Below are positions 44,311 through 52,967 of a stretch of DNA of 64,000 bases, piece after piece (the first letter of the stretch is position 1; each line of letters begins with the position of its first letter). The notes under the pieces were generated by a model. It was given only the letters and a program-made list of their open reading frames with translations. It made no database searches and was not told where the DNA came from. This DNA comes from Methylobacterium sp. R2-1 (GTDB lineage Bacteria; Pseudomonadota; Alphaproteobacteria; Rhizobiales; Beijerinckiaceae): positions 62,001-126,000 of the forward strand of contig NZ_JACHWM010000013.1 of the NCBI RefSeq assembly GCF_014191355.1, written 5' to 3'. The position numbers and the translations under genes were made by a program.

Positions 44311-44988
44311 CTATCCCTGCCGCGCGCCGCCCATCATCGCCTGCATCCGCGACAGTTGCGCGATGTGCCGCTGGATCAGCGGGATCGCGCCCGCCGCGAT
44401 GCGGCGCAGGGCCGGGTCATCGCCGGCCTGCGCGTAGGAGCCGTGGATCTGGTAGGCTTCCTGGTGGCCCTGGAGCGAGGCGTTGACGAACATCGCGTCG
44501 TATTCGGGGCCGGGCTGCATCCCCGAGAGCTGCGAGAGGATCTGGGCCTTCTGCTCGTCCGTGGTCATGGCGCCGGGACCGTTCCCGCCAGGCGCACCCA
44601 GGGCGCCGCCGACGACCCCGCCGACCGCGCCGACCGTCGCGCCCGCGACCGCCAGAGGCGCCGTGACCAAGCCGCCGACGAGGCCGCCCGGACCGGCGGG
44701 CGCACCTGCCATGGGTGCCGCTGCACCCACATACGGGTCGAGCTTGCGGGCGAGGTTGACCTGCTCGGTCACCTCCGCCCGGCTGAAGGCCTTGATGCGC
44801 GGATTGCGGCTCTTGGCGTAGGCGTCGCGCGCCGTGTTCTCGAGGAAGAGGCCGCCCTTCGTCGCCATGGCGAGGTAGACGGGGGCCGGAATGGCACCGG
44901 CCGGCGCCGGTTGGGCGAGGGCTGTGCGGGTGACGGCCAGCGCAGCCGTTGCGGTCAGCAGAGTCGTCAGAAAATCACGCCGATGCAT
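44311..44988 (-). CDS. DUF4142-like exported protein
   Basis: A 225-residue protein with a Tat-like signal (MHRRDFLTTLLTATAALAVT) and a DUF4142-type ferritin-like helical pattern (YLAMATKGGLFLENTARDAY, FSRAEVTEQVNLARKLDPYV, FVNASLQGHQEAYQIHGSYA, DDPALRRIAAGAIPLIQRHI). A glycine-zipper-like insertion (GGLVGGLVTAPLAVAGATVG) splits the domain at about residues 100-135. Periplasmic; function unknown. Nearest neighbour of the metallophore cluster but separated by 160 bases and probably independent. Confidence 0.7.
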   Translation of the reverse strand: MHRRDFLTTLLTATAALAVTRTALAQPAPAGAIPAPVYLAMATKGGLFLENTARDAYAKSRNPRIKAFSRAEVTEQVNLARKLDPYVGAAAPMAGAPAGPGGLVGGLVTAPLAVAGATVGAVGGVVGGALGAPGGNGPGAMTTDEQKAQILSQLSGMQPGPEYDAMFVNASLQGHQEAYQIHGSYAQAGDDPALRRIAAGAIPLIQRHIAQLSRMQAMMGGARQG

Positions 44989-45148
44989 GGTATCGGATCT
45001 CCCGGTGTGGAAACGACACCCGAGCGCCGATTTTCTTGAGCGGTGCCGGAGTCTGACGGGCGAAACCTTCGCAAAATCGGCAATGTTCCTGGAAGCTGGG
45101 AGCTGTGACAATCGAAGACGCTCGGGCGTTCCACGCCGGCCTTTCGGG

Positions 45149-45676
45149 CTAGATTCCGTGTCCGCTCGGAGGGCGCAGGCGGGCCATGCAGTGCACGTCG
45201 GCAAAGGTCCCGTTGCGGAACGAGGCGGCCTTGTGCGTCCCCTCGATGACGAAACCGAATTTCTCGTAGAGGGCGATGGCGCGCGTGTTGTCGGTGAAAA
45301 CCGTCATCTCGATCCGCGAAACATTGATCCAGTTGTCGGCGGTGTCGATCACCGCGGCGAGGAGCCGCGAGCCGATACCGTGACCGGCGAAATCCTCGTG
45401 GACCGCGATCCAGAACTCCGCCGCGTGCGCGCGCCGGCCGTAGAACGGGCGCAGGGCCGCCGCCCCGACGACGCGCCCGTCCCGTTCCGCGGCCAGGTGC
45501 AGATCCCGCGGCGAGCGGGGTTCGGCCCACTTCTTCACGGCCTCGAACGACTCGTAGGGAAGAGCGAGGGTTCCGAAGCGGAAGGCGGGCTGATTGTAGA
45601 TCTCGAAGAGATCCTGCGCGTCGTCGTCCCGCATGGCCCGTATGGTCACGTCCCCGTCATGTCTCATGCCGCTCAT
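45149..45676 (-). CDS. GNAT-family N-acetyltransferase
   Basis: A 175-residue acetyltransferase with the GNAT core: VTIRAMRDDDAQDLFEIYNQ, AEFWIAVHEDFAGHGIGSRL (acetyl-CoA pyrophosphate loop GxGIGSRL) and ALYEKFGFVIEGTHKAASFR. The ATG at 45676 gives MSGMRHDG. It closes the minus-strand metallophore cluster, 50 bases after the DUF2218 gene. Rhodopetrobactin-type siderophores are N-acetylated on their polyamine arms, so acetylation of the metallophore is a reasonable but unproven role; a RimJ/RimL-like or toxin/antibiotic resistance acetylase is the alternative. Confidence 0.82.
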   Translation of the reverse strand: MSGMRHDGDVTIRAMRDDDAQDLFEIYNQPAFRFGTLALPYESFEAVKKWAEPRSPRDLHLAAERDGRVVGAAALRPFYGRRAHAAEFWIAVHEDFAGHGIGSRLLAAVIDTADNWINVSRIEMTVFTDNTRAIALYEKFGFVIEGTHKAASFRNGTFADVHCMARLRPPSGHGI

Positions 45677-45726
45677 TCCACTCTCTGCTTCCTGCGAAGT
45701 GCTTCTCGGTCTTTGCGAAGGCGGGC

Positions 45727-46005
45727 TCACGTCCACTCGAAGCGCAGCGTCTCGCGGAAGGCGAACCGCTCAATGTGGCGCACGACCACATCGCGCAGAT
45801 CGGGCAGGCTCGCCGCCTCGTGTGCGGTCAGGTCGATCGTCAGGGTCTCGGCATCGGCGGAGAGCCGCGTCTCGCCGAGCGGCAGCGCGATGCGGGCGTT
45901 CGTCGCGCTGAACTCGGTCTCGAACCGGTGGGCCCAGTGTTTGCAGAGCTGCTGGAGATAGCGGCTGGCATGCGGGGTGCTGACGACGGCGTGGCTGTCG
46001 GGCAT
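45727..46005 (-). CDS. DUF2218 family protein
   Basis: A 92-residue protein: ASRYLQQLCKHWAHRFETEF, GETRLSADAETLTIDLTAHE, HIERFAFRETLRFEWT. DUF2218 proteins are small cytoplasmic proteins often encoded with siderophore uptake or utilisation genes; function unknown. It is 30 bases downstream of the AsbF-like gene in the same operon, so it probably serves metallophore handling. Confidence 0.8.
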   Translation of the reverse strand: MPDSHAVVSTPHASRYLQQLCKHWAHRFETEFSATNARIALPLGETRLSADAETLTIDLTAHEAASLPDLRDVVVRHIERFAFRETLRFEWT

Positions 46006-46035
46006 GTCGATCTCCTGGGTGTCCGGTGTGCCCGC

Positions 46036-46872
46036 TCAGCGCGCGGCATGGAGGGGGCCGGTGCCGCGGCGGCCGGCAGTGGCGGTGCGCACGCGAAAAA
46101 GGTCGGTCGGCAGGACCGAGAAGGAGGCGTCGCCGAACCATTCGAGCGAGGCTTCCGCCTGCGGCGGCAGCGTCTTCAGGAAGGCGCCGTAATCCAGTGC
46201 GCCCTCGAACAAGGCAGTCATGCCCTCGCGCCGTCCGGCGGCGGCGTAGACGTTGGCCGGCTCGAACACCGACAGGTCGGCGCGGCTGCGCACGTTCTTG
46301 AGATGGTAGTAGTCGATATGCGGAGCGAGCCGGGCATGGGCCGCGAGGGGATCGTCGCCGCCCTCCCAGACGTGGAGCGTGTCGAAGTTCACCCGGAGGT
46401 TCGGGTGATCGACCGCGTCGAGCAGGTCGAGGAGTGAGGCGGTGGTGTCAGCGAGCGTGCCGGGATGCGTCTCGACCACCAGCCGTAGACCCTCGTCGGC
46501 GAGCTGGCCCGCCGCCATCCGCAGGCGCTGGGCAACGTGGGTGCGCTCCTCCGGTGCGGCGACCGCGCTGCCCTTCGTGCCGGCGAAGGTGCGCAGCCGC
46601 GGGGCGCCCCAGCTCCCCGCGAGCCGGGCGAGTTCAGCCGCCCGCTCGGTCAGGGTTTTGGGGGCTGCGTCGAGCGGCAGGTAGTCGCTCAACATCGGCA
46701 CGCGCAGGCCGTAGGCGGCGAGCCACTCGGCATGGTCGCCGGGGCCGAGATTGCGGGCATGCACGCCCCACAATTCGATGCCGTCGAAGCCGTGGCCGCG
46801 GGCGAAGCGGGCGAGCTCGCCGATCGAGACGAGATGGTGGCGAAAGCTGATGGTGCAGAGCGCGATTCTCAT
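46036..46872 (-). CDS. AsbF-like 3-dehydroshikimate dehydratase
   Basis: A 278-residue TIM-barrel metalloenzyme of the xylose-isomerase-like fold. The N-terminus (LCTISFRHHLVSIGELARFA, GFDGIELWGVHARNL) and other segments (RTFAGTKGSA, FEPANVYAAAGRREGMTALF) follow Bacillus AsbF closely. Probable metal ligands are Glu134 (VVETHPG), Asp164 (NFDTLHVWEGG), His190 (YYHLKN) and Glu244 (SLEWFGD). AsbF converts 3-dehydroshikimate to 3,4-dihydroxybenzoate for petrobactin; here it should supply the aryl group. Its ATG overlaps the stop of the preceding gene (ATGA). Confidence 0.88.
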   Translation of the reverse strand: MRIALCTISFRHHLVSIGELARFARGHGFDGIELWGVHARNLGPGDHAEWLAAYGLRVPMLSDYLPLDAAPKTLTERAAELARLAGSWGAPRLRTFAGTKGSAVAAPEERTHVAQRLRMAAGQLADEGLRLVVETHPGTLADTTASLLDLLDAVDHPNLRVNFDTLHVWEGGDDPLAAHARLAPHIDYYHLKNVRSRADLSVFEPANVYAAAGRREGMTALFEGALDYGAFLKTLPPQAEASLEWFGDASFSVLPTDLFRVRTATAGRRGTGPLHAAR

Positions 46873-48218
46873 GCGGAAAGCCTTTCGCGGGAGGATACGG
46901 CGGCCTGTCCGAGATCCGGGCTCGCTTGCCGCCACGCGGCGTAGGCCGCGGCGAGCTGCCGCTTGATCGCGAATTCCTGCGCGTCGAGGGCGTCGAGCCG
47001 CGCGAGGACAGGCGCGACCCCTGCTGTGTCCTCTCGGGCCACGCCGGTCCGGGCAAGCTTCAGCACGGCGTAGTGCAGGGCAGTGAGGCCGTTCACCAAG
47101 GCCTCGATCTCGTCGCAGATCCGCTGGAACTCCGGATCCGGCCAGCGCAGGGCCCGCCAGAAGAAGGCGAAGCCGTGCTCGTAGGCCCATTTGCGGATGG
47201 TGATGACCGGCAGTTCCCGCAGCGCCTCGCCGAGATCGGTCAGCCTCAAGCCGCCGCGCCCCTCGGCATGGGCGAGCACGATGGCACGCGCCGCGTCGAT
47301 CAGCGGGTTGGTGTCGAACCGGAAGCAGGCATCGAAGAAGGCCGCGAGATCCGTGTCCGCCGGCGGATGCGCGAGCGAGGGGTCGAAGCGGTAGCCGCCG
47401 GCGACGCTCGGCTGGCGGATGGCGTTCAGCATCCGCTCGCGCTCGATCACGCCCTCCCAGCGGAAGTCGGGGTCGCGCACCTGCCAGAGGTCGGGGTCGT
47501 CGCCGAGCGACACCATCAGGTAGTGCGGGAAGGGGTTCTGGTTGAACTTGTTCTCCCGCTCAGGGAGGTGGAACATGTCGAGCATCACCATGATGCGCGT
47601 GTCGGGCTCCCGCCGCTCCATCAGGTCGAGCAGGGTCGCGACGTTCTCCTCCTTGGAGCGGGAATGGTCGTACCAGGAGACGAGCGGCACGCCGTAGAGC
47701 CGCTCGAACCAGTAGCGGAACGACTCGTGGTCCATCGCGTCCGAGTGGTAGGCGAGCCGCGAGCCGTCGGTGATGGCGAACTCGGCGTCCCAGATCAGGG
47801 CGTAGAACGGGCGATGGTCGATGCCCCGCGTCTTCAGCCCGTCGCAGACGCAACTGACGAAGCAGTGGATCTTCAGGTCGTAGGGCATCGCGCCGTGGAC
47901 GCCCTCGGAGGGCGCCGCCAGTTCGGCGGCGACCGGTGCGGCCGGCTCCGCGCCCGGCGCCAGGAGCCGAGCGAGGTCGGCGACGGTGGAGACGTCCTGC
48001 CGGTTGATCGCTTCCTCCGGTACCGACACCCCGTGCGTCAGCTCCAGCGACAGGATGAGCTGAAGCAATTGGACGGAATCGAGGTAGAGGTCCTCGTTCA
48101 GCCGCGCCTCAGGCCCGAACCCGTCGAGATGGGGGTGGCGCATCTCCTCGCGCAGCACCGTGCCGATGGCCGTGACCAGCGCTTCACTGCTCATGCCAGC
48201 ACTCTTGCCGGAGTTCAT
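46869..48218 (-). CDS. aryl carrier protein-condensing enzyme fusion (AsbD-AsbE-like)
   Basis: A 449-residue fusion. Residues about 10-85 are a carrier protein with the phosphopantetheine site Ser48 (NEDLYLDSVQLLQLILSLEL). After an Ala/Pro linker, residues about 108-445 form a DUF6005/AsbE-like domain (KIHCFVSCVCDGLKTRGIDH, YHSDAMDHESFRYWFERLYG, MVMLDMFHLPERENKFNQNP). In Bacillus these are separate proteins, AsbD and AsbE, which carry the activated dihydroxybenzoyl group and condense it with a polyamine. ATG 48218 overlaps the upstream stop (ATGA), so translation is coupled to the synthetase. Confidence 0.85.
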   Translation of the reverse strand: MNSGKSAGMSSEALVTAIGTVLREEMRHPHLDGFGPEARLNEDLYLDSVQLLQLILSLELTHGVSVPEEAINRQDVSTVADLARLLAPGAEPAAPVAAELAAPSEGVHGAMPYDLKIHCFVSCVCDGLKTRGIDHRPFYALIWDAEFAITDGSRLAYHSDAMDHESFRYWFERLYGVPLVSWYDHSRSKEENVATLLDLMERREPDTRIMVMLDMFHLPERENKFNQNPFPHYLMVSLGDDPDLWQVRDPDFRWEGVIERERMLNAIRQPSVAGGYRFDPSLAHPPADTDLAAFFDACFRFDTNPLIDAARAIVLAHAEGRGGLRLTDLGEALRELPVITIRKWAYEHGFAFFWRALRWPDPEFQRICDEIEALVNGLTALHYAVLKLARTGVAREDTAGVAPVLARLDALDAQEFAIKRQLAAAYAAWRQASPDLGQAAVSSRERLSA

Positions 48219-51175
48219 GCCACCGCCTCCAGGCTGCCGCCCCGGTACTGCGCAGCCACCGCGCGGCGAGAGATCTTGCCGTTGGCTTCGCGCGGGATCG
48301 CGCCGACCTGCACCGCCTCGACCGGCACTTGGTGGCCGGCGAGCCAGCGGCGGCACCAGTCCTGAAGCGCGCGGGGCGGCACGGGACCTTCAGCGCTGAA
48401 CAGCAGCGTCACCCGCTCGCCCGCGAACGGATCGGGCCGGGCGAAGGCCACGGCGTCGGTGATGCCGGGCATGGCCATCACCACGTCCTCGACCTCGCCG
48501 GGATAGACGTTGAGGCCCGAGACGTTGATCGTGTCGTCCTGGCGCGCGACGAAGATCAGCATGCCGTCGGGGGCGAGATAGCCGAGATCGGCGGTGTGGA
48601 TCGTCCCGCCCTCCCCCTCGACCACGATCTCCGCCGGGGCCTCTGGGCCTGTTCCCGCCCGGACGCGGTGATGCGGCAGCGGGCGGCCGATGGCGTCGGC
48701 GCGGCGCAGATCCGGATTGATCGCGATGCAGCCGGCTTCCGAGCAGCCATATTGCTGGAACAAGTGGGTGACGCGCCCGCGGATGGCGGCGAACCAGGGT
48801 GCCGGCAGGAGCGTGCCCGAGACCATCGCCGCGTGGATGGTCTCATCCCCGGGCAGGAGCCGGGCCAGCGTGTGCAGCATGGCCGGTGCGGTGTAGAGCA
48901 CCGGCCGCTCGATCTCGCGCAGGCGGCGCAGGAGGTATTTCGGGTTGGTGGTGTCGACAATCACCGGCACGCGGCCGCGGCGCAGTCCCACGAACAGGCC
49001 GCAGATCAGCCCGTAGGAATGGGTGATCGGACAGGCGATGACCGGGGTCATGCCGTCCGGCTCGGTGAAGGCGCCGACATAGCTCTCGATCTCGCGCTCC
49101 ACCGCGCTCCAGGGGCGGGCGATGCATTTCGGCTCGCCGGTAGTGCCGGAACTCATCTGGAGAAGCTCGCCCTCGCCCGGAACCGGCGGGGCGGCGCCGT
49201 CCAGCGCCGCGCCCTCCAGGCTGTCGAGGAACAGGCGGTGGCAGCCGGCGCGTTCCGCGAGCCGGCGCGCACCCTCGTCGGGCAGGGCCGGATGGATCGG
49301 CAGCAGGCTCGCGCCGCACCGGCGGGCGGCGAGGATGAAGGCGAGACCCTGGGCGGTGTCGCGGAAGCGCGCGGCGACGCGCTCGCCGCTGCCGCCGCTC
49401 AGCCCGGCCGCGTCCTCGACGCGCCGGATGGCGGCCTCCATCGCGTCCGCGGTGATGGTGCGGCCGTCGATCTCGATCATGCGGTCTCCGAAAAGGGCGT
49501 CAGGGGAATGGAACAGGGTGTTGGGCGCGTGGAGGCTGCCGCGCACCTCACCGAGCCCGAGCTTGCGGGACAGAAGCGCCTCGACCCGCAGCCGGGGCGC
49601 CTCGACCTGAAGCCGGGCGAAGCACTCCTCCAGCCCATGTGCGATCGCGTGGCGCCGCAACTGCCGGCCGAGGCGGCGCCAGAACGCCGTCTCGTCGAGG
49701 CCGTGCCGACGCGCGAGCAGGGCGGTGATTTCGCTGAGGTTGAAGACGAACAGGCTGTCGGTGACGAGTTCGGCGAGCGTCGCGGCCGAGCGCATGGCGT
49801 GGAAGCGGTCATCCACCGGGCCGGCATGGGCGGGGTCGATCGCCCCGAAATCCGGCACGCGCTCCGGGTTTGTCACGAAGTCGGGCGCGTATTCCGCGCT
49901 CTCGTGGAAGTCGCGCAGGATCACCCGTTCCGGCCAGCCGCCGCGGTGGACCAGAATCATGTTCTGGCCGTGCGCCTCCAGGGCGACGCCGTGGCCCGCG
50001 AGCAGGTGCCAGACCGGCAGCACCGCGACCTCAACCAGACGGTCGAGCCAGGCGTCGCGGCCGTGGCGTTCGAGCCAGGGTGCGACGAAGCTGCTTCCGT
50101 CCGCCTCGCACACGGCGAGGGCATTGAAGGGCACGGCCGCCTCGCCGGGCGCGAGACGCGGGCTCTCCCGCCAGATCGCGGCGAGCTGTCCGGCGAGCGG
50201 CCCGTCCCGGTCGGCGAGCGCGGCGGCGTATTCGCGCAGCACCGTGACCCGGTCGCGCAACTTGGGGTCGTCCGCGACGAGGCCGGCGAGCCAGTTGGAC
50301 AGCGCTGGGCCGGTCAGCACGAAATGCGGATCGAGGATGCGCAGGCTCGAGGTCGAAACGACGCCGAGCGCCAGCTTCACGCTCGCAGCCGACGGATCGT
50401 CGAGGTTGTGCAGCGTGCGCAGGGACTGGCTGGCGACGTAGCGCGGGCCGGCGATCCCGAGCGCGACCGCGCGGCCCTCCGCCAGCCAGGGGCGCAAAGC
50501 CTCGCTTTCGAGCCGGCGCATCTGCCAGGGATGGACCGGCAGCAGCGCGTGCGTGTCGAGGGAATGTCCGGCCTCGCCGAGGCGGTGAGCGAGGAGGTTC
50601 CATTCCCCGCCGAGTTCGGCCCGCCAGAACGCGGCCTCCGGGCCCGGCAGCGCGAGGGCGATCGTGTCCCGGCGCACGGCGAGCCACTCCAGGCGGAACG
50701 GCGCAGCGGCCTCGGGCCCGTAGCGGCGGTGATCCTCCAGGGTGAAGCCGGTGCGCGCCTTGAAGCTCGGATGGTAGGGATGGCCCTCCCACAAAGCCGC
50801 ATCGAGCGTGGCGAAAGGCAGGGCGCGGCGCTCCGGCGGCGACAGATTTTGGACGTTCCAGCGGCAGAGTTCGATCGTCTGCCGAAGCTCGGCCCGCAGC
50901 CGCACCGTGTGTTCGCCGGCAGCGGGAAGGACCTCTACCAGGGCGGCGAGATCGGCAGGCATCCAGGCACCCTCCCCGCTCGCCATCTCCACCGACGACG
51001 GGTCGAGGCGAGGACGGCCGAAGGCGCCGACGGCGCCGGTTGCGCGGAAGCGGCGGGAGCCGAGGCGCCATGCGATCCGGCGAGAGCCGTCGTAGGCCGG
51101 CTCGCAGTCGGCCAGCCCCTCGAACAGGACCGCTTCCGCCAGCTGGCGCAGGACGCGCGCTTCCGGTTGCTCCAT
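48215..51175 (-). CDS. NIS synthetase-aryl adenylating enzyme fusion (AsbB-AsbC-like)
   Basis: A 986-residue fusion. Residues 1 to about 545 are an IucA/IucC NRPS-independent siderophore synthetase (SQSLRTLHNLDDPSAASVKL nucleotide region, ALEAHGQNMILVHRGG, VILRDFHESAEY, then a FhuF-like C-terminal segment). Residues about 575-975 are an AMP ligase with the P-loop MSSGTTGEPK (about 673-682), FQQYGCSEAGCIAINP, TADLGYLAPDGMLIFVARQD and a catalytic Lys in EANGKISRRA. In Bacillus these are AsbB (citrate-amine ligase) and AsbC (activates dihydroxybenzoate). It starts four bases after the first synthetase. Confidence 0.9.
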   Translation of the reverse strand: MEQPEARVLRQLAEAVLFEGLADCEPAYDGSRRIAWRLGSRRFRATGAVGAFGRPRLDPSSVEMASGEGAWMPADLAALVEVLPAAGEHTVRLRAELRQTIELCRWNVQNLSPPERRALPFATLDAALWEGHPYHPSFKARTGFTLEDHRRYGPEAAAPFRLEWLAVRRDTIALALPGPEAAFWRAELGGEWNLLAHRLGEAGHSLDTHALLPVHPWQMRRLESEALRPWLAEGRAVALGIAGPRYVASQSLRTLHNLDDPSAASVKLALGVVSTSSLRILDPHFVLTGPALSNWLAGLVADDPKLRDRVTVLREYAAALADRDGPLAGQLAAIWRESPRLAPGEAAVPFNALAVCEADGSSFVAPWLERHGRDAWLDRLVEVAVLPVWHLLAGHGVALEAHGQNMILVHRGGWPERVILRDFHESAEYAPDFVTNPERVPDFGAIDPAHAGPVDDRFHAMRSAATLAELVTDSLFVFNLSEITALLARRHGLDETAFWRRLGRQLRRHAIAHGLEECFARLQVEAPRLRVEALLSRKLGLGEVRGSLHAPNTLFHSPDALFGDRMIEIDGRTITADAMEAAIRRVEDAAGLSGGSGERVAARFRDTAQGLAFILAARRCGASLLPIHPALPDEGARRLAERAGCHRLFLDSLEGAALDGAAPPVPGEGELLQMSSGTTGEPKCIARPWSAVEREIESYVGAFTEPDGMTPVIACPITHSYGLICGLFVGLRRGRVPVIVDTTNPKYLLRRLREIERPVLYTAPAMLHTLARLLPGDETIHAAMVSGTLLPAPWFAAIRGRVTHLFQQYGCSEAGCIAINPDLRRADAIGRPLPHHRVRAGTGPEAPAEIVVEGEGGTIHTADLGYLAPDGMLIFVARQDDTINVSGLNVYPGEVEDVVMAMPGITDAVAFARPDPFAGERVTLLFSAEGPVPPRALQDWCRRWLAGHQVPVEAVQVGAIPREANGKISRRAVAAQYRGGSLEAVA

Positions 51176-51179
51176 GGCT

Positions 51180-52967
51180 TCAAGACGCGAGGGCACGGCC
51201 GGCCTCGCCCCGCGCCGCCGCACGAAGTGTGAGCGGGTTCGGCATGTCGATGTAGTTGCCGGTGCCATCGCCCGAGGCGAGCTCGTCGCGGTCGGACAGG
51301 CGCACCCGCAGGTTGGCCTTGGTGCAGAGCGTTGGCCCCTCCAGCACCGAGCGGGCGAAGGCGCGGCCGGCGCCGGTCAGTCGGCGCACCATCGCCTCCA
51401 GGCGGCGGCCGAGATCGTCGAGGAGCGTTTCCTCGCGTGCCAGCCCGTCATGGCCCATCCGGGCGATGACGGAGAAGATCTGGTTGACCACGAGATAGTA
51501 GGCCAGCCGTCGGCGGATCTCGCCGTCCGGGAAGTAGAGCGAGGCGATGGCGCCGGTCTCGGGCGCGTCGCGCAGGAGACGGGGGCGGGCGGATTCCGAG
51601 AGGTAGAAGCCCTGGTTGTCGCGGTAGAAACCCCGCTGCGGCCAGCCGGTGGCGACGTCGAGCAGCGCGTTCTGCTGGTGGGCTTCCAGCGCGATGCCCT
51701 GCGCGTCGTAGAGCGCGACCACGGGCTCCAGCATGCAGTCGAGATAGCGTCTGAACCAAGTACGGGCGGCCTGCGCGCGCGGGGCCGCACCCTCCGGACA
51801 GACTTTCCGCAGGAGCGACTCCAGCCGCGACGGGTGGCCGGGCAGCGGCTCGGCGGTCAGCGCCGCCAGCGTGGCGATCCCGCGCTCCGCGCCACCGCGA
51901 AACGGGTTCTCGCGCAGCACCGTCTCGAATCCGCTCTCCTCGCGGTCGGGGCTCTGCAGGGTGAGGTAGGCGGGGTCGGCGAGGATCAGGAAGTCGGGGT
52001 GGCGGGCGCCGAAGCCGCTCTTGGCCAGCAGGCGGGCCATGGCGACGCCTGCTTTGAGTTCGGCGAGCCGGTTGACCCGCAGCGAGTTGGTGAGGGTGAC
52101 GGGCAGTGAGAACTTCGCCATCCACGGGCTCTCGGCCGCGTAGACCGTGCGCAGCGAGGAGGTCGCGGTGAAGCGGGGGCCGAAGGCGCCGAGCCGCCGT
52201 AGCCGACCCGCCTCGACCCACGCGGCGACGTGCGGCTCCAGCATCAGCGCCTCGGCCTGGAGCGGATGCATCGGCAGGGCAATTTCGCCCGCGTGCAAGT
52301 CCAGCCGGGCGGCGTCAGGGCCGAGCAGGTCGAGGGCGAGGTCGGGCGCAGCGCGGGTCACCGCCGAATCGTGGCGGACGAGGCGCGCTTCGGCGGCGAA
52401 CACGGCGAGTTGGAACGTGCCGCCCTCCTCCGGTGCGTAGGCGCGGGCCTGCCAGGTCGTGAGGCCCTGCCGGCTCTTGGGCGTCGGGTGCAGCCAGTGG
52501 CCGAAGACGAGGGCGCGCTCGGCGGCGATGAAGCCGGTCCCCGCGCCGGCTTCCCGTTCCGCGAGGCCGAGCAGGCGCGCGGTCTCGCGGTAGCTGTCGA
52601 GCACGCGCCCGAGCAGTTCCAGCTCGCGCTCGCGGGCGGTCTCGCCCCGCCCCTCGTCCGTACGCGAATAGGCCTCGCCGAGAAGCTCCTGAAGCGCCCG
52701 CATCGGTGCGACTGGGCGCCAGCGCGGCTCGTGCAGGTGGCGGGTCCAGAGGCGGCCGAACGCGTGCGCGCCGCAAAGCGACGGGGAGAGGATCTCGGCG
52801 CGGATCGCGAGACGGCGGCTGCGCAGGTTCCATTCGACGCAAGGTGCGGGTGGCCCGTCCGGCAGCGCGTGCCGGATGCGGATGCCGGGGTCGATCTCGC
52901 GCAGATATCCGTTGGCGAAGCTGCGGAAGGCGGCTGCCTCGGCAACGGCTTGAGACGATGGTGGCAT
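51180..52967 (-). CDS. NRPS-independent siderophore synthetase (IucA/IucC, AsbA-like)
   Basis: A 595-residue ligase that activates citrate with ATP and couples it to an amine. Conserved features are FGHWLHPTPKSRQGL, ALPMHPLQAEAL, TATSSLRTVYAAESPWMAKF, QGIALEAHQQNALLDVATGW and YRDNQGFYLSESA, followed by a C-terminal FhuF-like iron-reductase-type segment. First gene of the operon. Together with the NIS half of the next gene it would attach two polyamine arms to citrate, as AsbA and AsbB do for petrobactin. Start ATG 52967. Confidence 0.92.
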   Translation of the reverse strand: MPPSSQAVAEAAAFRSFANGYLREIDPGIRIRHALPDGPPAPCVEWNLRSRRLAIRAEILSPSLCGAHAFGRLWTRHLHEPRWRPVAPMRALQELLGEAYSRTDEGRGETARERELELLGRVLDSYRETARLLGLAEREAGAGTGFIAAERALVFGHWLHPTPKSRQGLTTWQARAYAPEEGGTFQLAVFAAEARLVRHDSAVTRAAPDLALDLLGPDAARLDLHAGEIALPMHPLQAEALMLEPHVAAWVEAGRLRRLGAFGPRFTATSSLRTVYAAESPWMAKFSLPVTLTNSLRVNRLAELKAGVAMARLLAKSGFGARHPDFLILADPAYLTLQSPDREESGFETVLRENPFRGGAERGIATLAALTAEPLPGHPSRLESLLRKVCPEGAAPRAQAARTWFRRYLDCMLEPVVALYDAQGIALEAHQQNALLDVATGWPQRGFYRDNQGFYLSESARPRLLRDAPETGAIASLYFPDGEIRRRLAYYLVVNQIFSVIARMGHDGLAREETLLDDLGRRLEAMVRRLTGAGRAFARSVLEGPTLCTKANLRVRLSDRDELASGDGTGNYIDMPNPLTLRAAARGEAGRALAS

